A DNA stretch of 64,000 nt, taken from the NCBI GenBank assembly GCA_034509495.1, contig CM067521.1, forward strand, positions 4,076,129-4,140,128, read 5' to 3'. The DNA is from Acestrorhynchus altus. Taxonomy: Eukaryota > Chordata > Actinopteri > Characiformes > Acestrorhynchidae. A program made the translations under genes and the position numbers. Shown piece by piece: positions 60,936 to 64,000 of this stretch; the stretch's first letter is position 1, and every line of letters begins with the position of its first letter. The notes under the pieces were generated by a model that was not told the origin of the DNA, did no database searches, and saw only the letters and a program-made list of their open reading frames with translations.

Positions 60936-61030
<95 letters not shown>
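60936..61030 (+). repeat. (GT)n microsatellite at the end of intron 3
   Basis: About 47 GT units, ending 3 bases before the first recognisable base of exon 4. It takes the place where a polypyrimidine tract and AG would be expected. Confidence 0.97.
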
Positions 61031-61031
<1 letters not shown>

Positions 61032-61033
61032 GG

Positions 61034-61179
61034 GATGCTGGCTCTTTGCCCTGGCTGCAGCAAGCGGAGGAACAGGGTGCCCTGCCGAGAACTCTCAAGC
61101 GCCATCACCGACTGTGGTCGATGGAGGCGTCAGAGCTGTTCACCCGCTCCCGAGTACCAGCTCAATGACTCCGCTCGTA
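61034..61179 (+). CDS. gnai2: G-protein alpha-i2 subunit, exon 4, frame-disrupted as assembled
   Basis: The segment carries exon 4 of the helical domain spread over all three frames: LFALAA, then AEEQGALP, then an I-T-R-L-W type piece, DGGV, SCFTRSR and YQLNDSA. Apparent single-base losses fall at CC or TT pairs and one AG at an AGAG (for example around 61109-61115, 61130, 61140 and 61154). It ends in TA followed by a consensus GTGAGT donor at 61180, the right phase for Gi exon 4. The exon is about 146 bases against an expected 158, and its first codons (DDAR-Q) are damaged next to the GT array, with no AG visible. I take it as the true exon in poorly corrected sequence; a pseudogene is the alternative. 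Confidence 0.85.
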
Positions 61180-61265
61180 GTGAGTACATTAGTGGTGTAA
61201 GAGGTACATAAAAATCTGGTTACACCAGGGTTTTTGGGCTCATGGTTGTACAGCATTTTAATAAT

Positions 61266-61267
<2 letters not shown>

Positions 61268-61301
<34 letters not shown>
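61268..61301 (+). repeat. (CA)n microsatellite
   Basis: About 17 CA units in intron 4. Confidence 0.95.
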
Positions 61302-61304
<3 letters not shown>

Positions 61305-63245
61305 CACACCTTACAGCCAATGGTCCACCATGATTTTTGACAGATTTTTAAACTTTACAGTAGAGCCTCATGTTTCTGCTAAATTAGGCTGACCAATTGA
61401 AACTCAGTTGTCATAGTTTGCAAACAAAAAGAAAGAAGTAGACTGGCTGTAAAGATGTGCAGGTTAATGTAAATGAATGGCATGTCTGGGGCGATGCTGA
61501 GTACACTACTGGAGCTTCTTGCTCACCAAATAGGAGTGCGTACTACAGCTGCCCTCGCTGATGAGCCCACCGCCGAGTGGAGGAGGGAAATAAAGGGCCT
61601 TAATAGTGGACAAGGGTCCAGAGTGGAATTAGAGCTGGAGTTTCTAGCTGGGTGAAGTGGCTGTAGTGCTGCGCTCACTGGCTCCGAGTTGAGTTGTGAC
61701 CGTCGGGATATATAATGTAGTGCCAGATGAGCACATTTTTTTGCCTTCTGTGCTCTGGAAACAGGGCCATCAGCAAGGAACGGCATCGTTATCCGCTCTT
61801 TATGGCCATGAATAGACCAGAGTTGCTCCAAGACAAACAAGGCTGCAAGTGGCTGCCTTTAAAGTTCTGATCATCATTTTCTCAGCCTCGTTTTATATTC
61901 TGAGTTCTGCTTCGAGGAAGATGAGCTGTTCTGCGGCAGTCTTGATGCTCATTTGTTTGGTGTGAAGCAATGACAATGGAGCTCTGATTGGTCAGCCTGA
62001 TTTGAACGCACCTGACATTTATACAGCATGGCCATCCGTGAGTTTCAGTCTATGTATGAGGCAGGAACGATGTGCGTTTCGTTTTTCAAAATGTAATGAT
62101 TTTTTTTGTCTATAATAATCAGACTCTGTGTAAAAGGGCCTTTAGTAGTTCCCCTGAACCATCGTAGCCTACCCAAAAAAATTCATGCAGCTGTCTGCAA
62201 AAAGCGTCAAGATTATCTGTCTTTACCAGCATCGTTAGGAAGATGTGTGTCTGCAGTCTAAAACGGGAGGCAGGTGGATTGGCGGTAAGGGTGTATATAG
62301 GCCAGTAATGACTTGGGCTTCTCCGGCTGTGTCGTGAGCGTGGGGTAACCTGCAGCAATGACTCTCAGCCTGCTTCTCGTTCTCCATCCCAGCTTCTCTA
62401 AAGCTTCCAGTAACTCTCCTGTGGCCTAATTTAGCTCCAGAGCAGGTTCCTCTCCCTGCGCTGCTCCAGCCTTTCACCTTTATCACAGAAATGAAGGCAG
62501 TGATGAAGGGTATTTGCTCAGTGACTGTGTTTATACTGTAGCCTTCTCGTCGATTAAGTGTAATATATGAGCAAAAATCATTTGTTTGCAGATTAATTCT
62601 GCATTTGCTTATACACGGAGGGGATGATTAATGAAAGAAAAAATGAGACATGATTGGTGGAAAAGGAAAGAACTTGGAGGAACAGGCGGGGTTTATAGCA
62701 AAATGTGATTTTGAATGTGATTCATTATAGAAATTATATAAATCAAGCTAATAATATTGTTTATGGAGAGAAATATTGTGTTTTAGATGGTTAAACATGC
62801 ATCGGGTTGGTTCTTATAGTCCAACAGAGCAGGAGGGTTGAGCTGGAATATGTGCTAGACTTTGTCAAGAACCACCTCTTTATCAATGACAAATACATGA
62901 AATCTGACTCTACAAATACAGCTTGAATTGAATTGGAAACCACATTAAAATGACTTGAATCAGCTGAAGAAATCTGTCCTGCTCAAACCAGACGTGTTTG
63001 AGTTGTGTTGAACAAAGCCTGTGAATTCAACCTTAAAATGCTGATCAAATATTATTTATATGTACGTTTCATCCCCTTGGAGAGAAAAGGTTCTGTACGT
63101 TCTGGGCAGTTTGAAGTTGCGAGCTTTAAAAGATTTTGCATTTCAATAGCAAATCTGTGGAACCATTTCATTTATACCTGAAAATGACGGAGCACCCTGA
63201 ATGTGCAACTGAAACGCAGAGAGAACCACTTTGTACCTTATTTTG

Positions 63246-63300
63246 ACATTCATTCATTCATTCATTCATTCATTCATTCATTCATTTATTCATTTATTTA
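63246..63300 (+). repeat. (ATTC)n microsatellite
   Basis: Tetranucleotide array of ATTC that passes into ATTT units. Confidence 0.95.
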
Positions 63301-64000
63301 TTTAGGTAACATTTCTTTCTACTGTTCTTCATCGTTTCTTGTTTTAAAAAGCACTGCAGTTTAGGTTCAAAGGTCTTTGTTATTTTGTCCAGTGCAGAGG
63401 TCAGAACCGTTAGATTAAGGTTCTGTATGACTGTAATCACTGAGGGGGGTTTAAACACAGCGTAGGTTTTGTTTTTTGCACTGAAATCTCTTTTTATGGA
63501 ATAAAAAAAAAGAAGACGGGTGAATGTTTAGACTCCAGATCCAGAATTCGCCTATAATTATATTTCATAAGATTTGAATGAACAATGAAATATTAGGCAA
63601 TGTTTCACAACATATTCTTCACAAAGGTGTTGTTTTATGGTAATATTTTGTCATTTGGTGAAAAATGCACATTACAGTTCTCTGGTCATACTGTGGATTT
63701 CATCAGAGCTTAAAGGACACTAACCAGCTGTTTTATTACACAAAGTGTATTAGTGCTATGTTTAAATTGGATGAAGTGCTGCATATTGTGAATATGAATT
63801 GCTGTCTTAATTATGGAAGAATTTGAATAGAAGTGTTTTTATTAATTTGCTGCTACTAGTGTATTGTTACAAAATATTCCTATTTGTGAAAATGTCTTTG
63901 AATATTGTGATTTTATTAATTTGACCATATTGTCCTTTTTCTTCAGTGAGGAAATTCATGTGGAACCTTTGTCGTTCAAATCAGCTCAAGTGCAGATATA

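Larger units (their letters stand above)
61180..64000 (+). other. start of gnai2 intron 4
   Basis: After the GTGAGT donor I find no exon 5 (its YYLNDL start is absent) up to the window end. The stretch has a CA array at 61268-61301, an ATTC array at 63246-63300 and AT-rich sequence. A stretch at 62822-62926 reads as a short open frame but matches nothing I know. Confidence 0.6.

Overview
The window looks like teleost fish chromosomal DNA, probably an otophysan, although the species cannot be named from sequence alone. The reasons are an animal G-protein alpha gene with GT-AG introns and a CpG-rich first exon, very dense CA/GT and CT/GA microsatellites, tRNA-derived SINEs, L2-like LINE pieces and several Tc1/mariner-type remnants. 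Real coding sequence is well under 1 kb. Nearly all the long open frames are microsatellite translations (CVCV, THTH, SLSL) or decayed transposons.

Two genes are supported, both on the + strand. At the left edge (497-601) is the last coding exon of a System N amino-acid transporter, best read as slc38a3: a final membrane helix and a C-terminus ending in SGH, placed directly after a CT-repeat polypyrimidine tract and an AG. About 10 kb further on comes the 5' part of gnai2, an inhibitory G-protein alpha subunit. It has a GC-box CpG-island promoter (about 10.64-10.77 kb), a long 5' leader with a start-stop uORF, exon 1 (11267-11384), a 44.5-kb intron 1, exon 2 (55895-55937), exon 3 (about 57257-57393) and exon 4 (about 61034-61179). 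The rest of gnai2 lies beyond the window. SLC38A3 followed by GNAI2 in the same direction is the order I know from mammals, so the two calls support each other.

Exons 1 and 2 are intact. Exons 3 and 4 are conserved in content but carry many 1-2 base losses at homopolymers and short repeats, and their shared intron lacks a clear GT donor and AG acceptor. I read this as uncorrected long-read assembly error in a microsatellite-rich region more than as pseudogene decay, but the sequence cannot settle it.

The most interesting structure is the repeat layout at the splice sites. Intron 3 opens with about 37 AC units and closes with about 47 GT units, and intron 2 has AC arrays just inside its donor and a long GT array further on. 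Such complementary ends could pair in the pre-mRNA and loop the intron out, a mechanism reported for teleost introns. Around the gnai2 promoter, a small repeat family carrying GC boxes occurs five times between 8.36 and 11.96 kb.

Intron 1 is mostly non-coding. It holds tRNA-SINEs, L2-like and I-like LINE fragments, Tc1-type fragments, a dispersed short DNA-transposon-like family in a dozen or so pieces, several minisatellites (34, 51 and 44 bp units, and a degenerate AT-rich array), long microsatellites, a G-quadruplex motif, and some repeat-free AT-rich stretches that could be regulatory.
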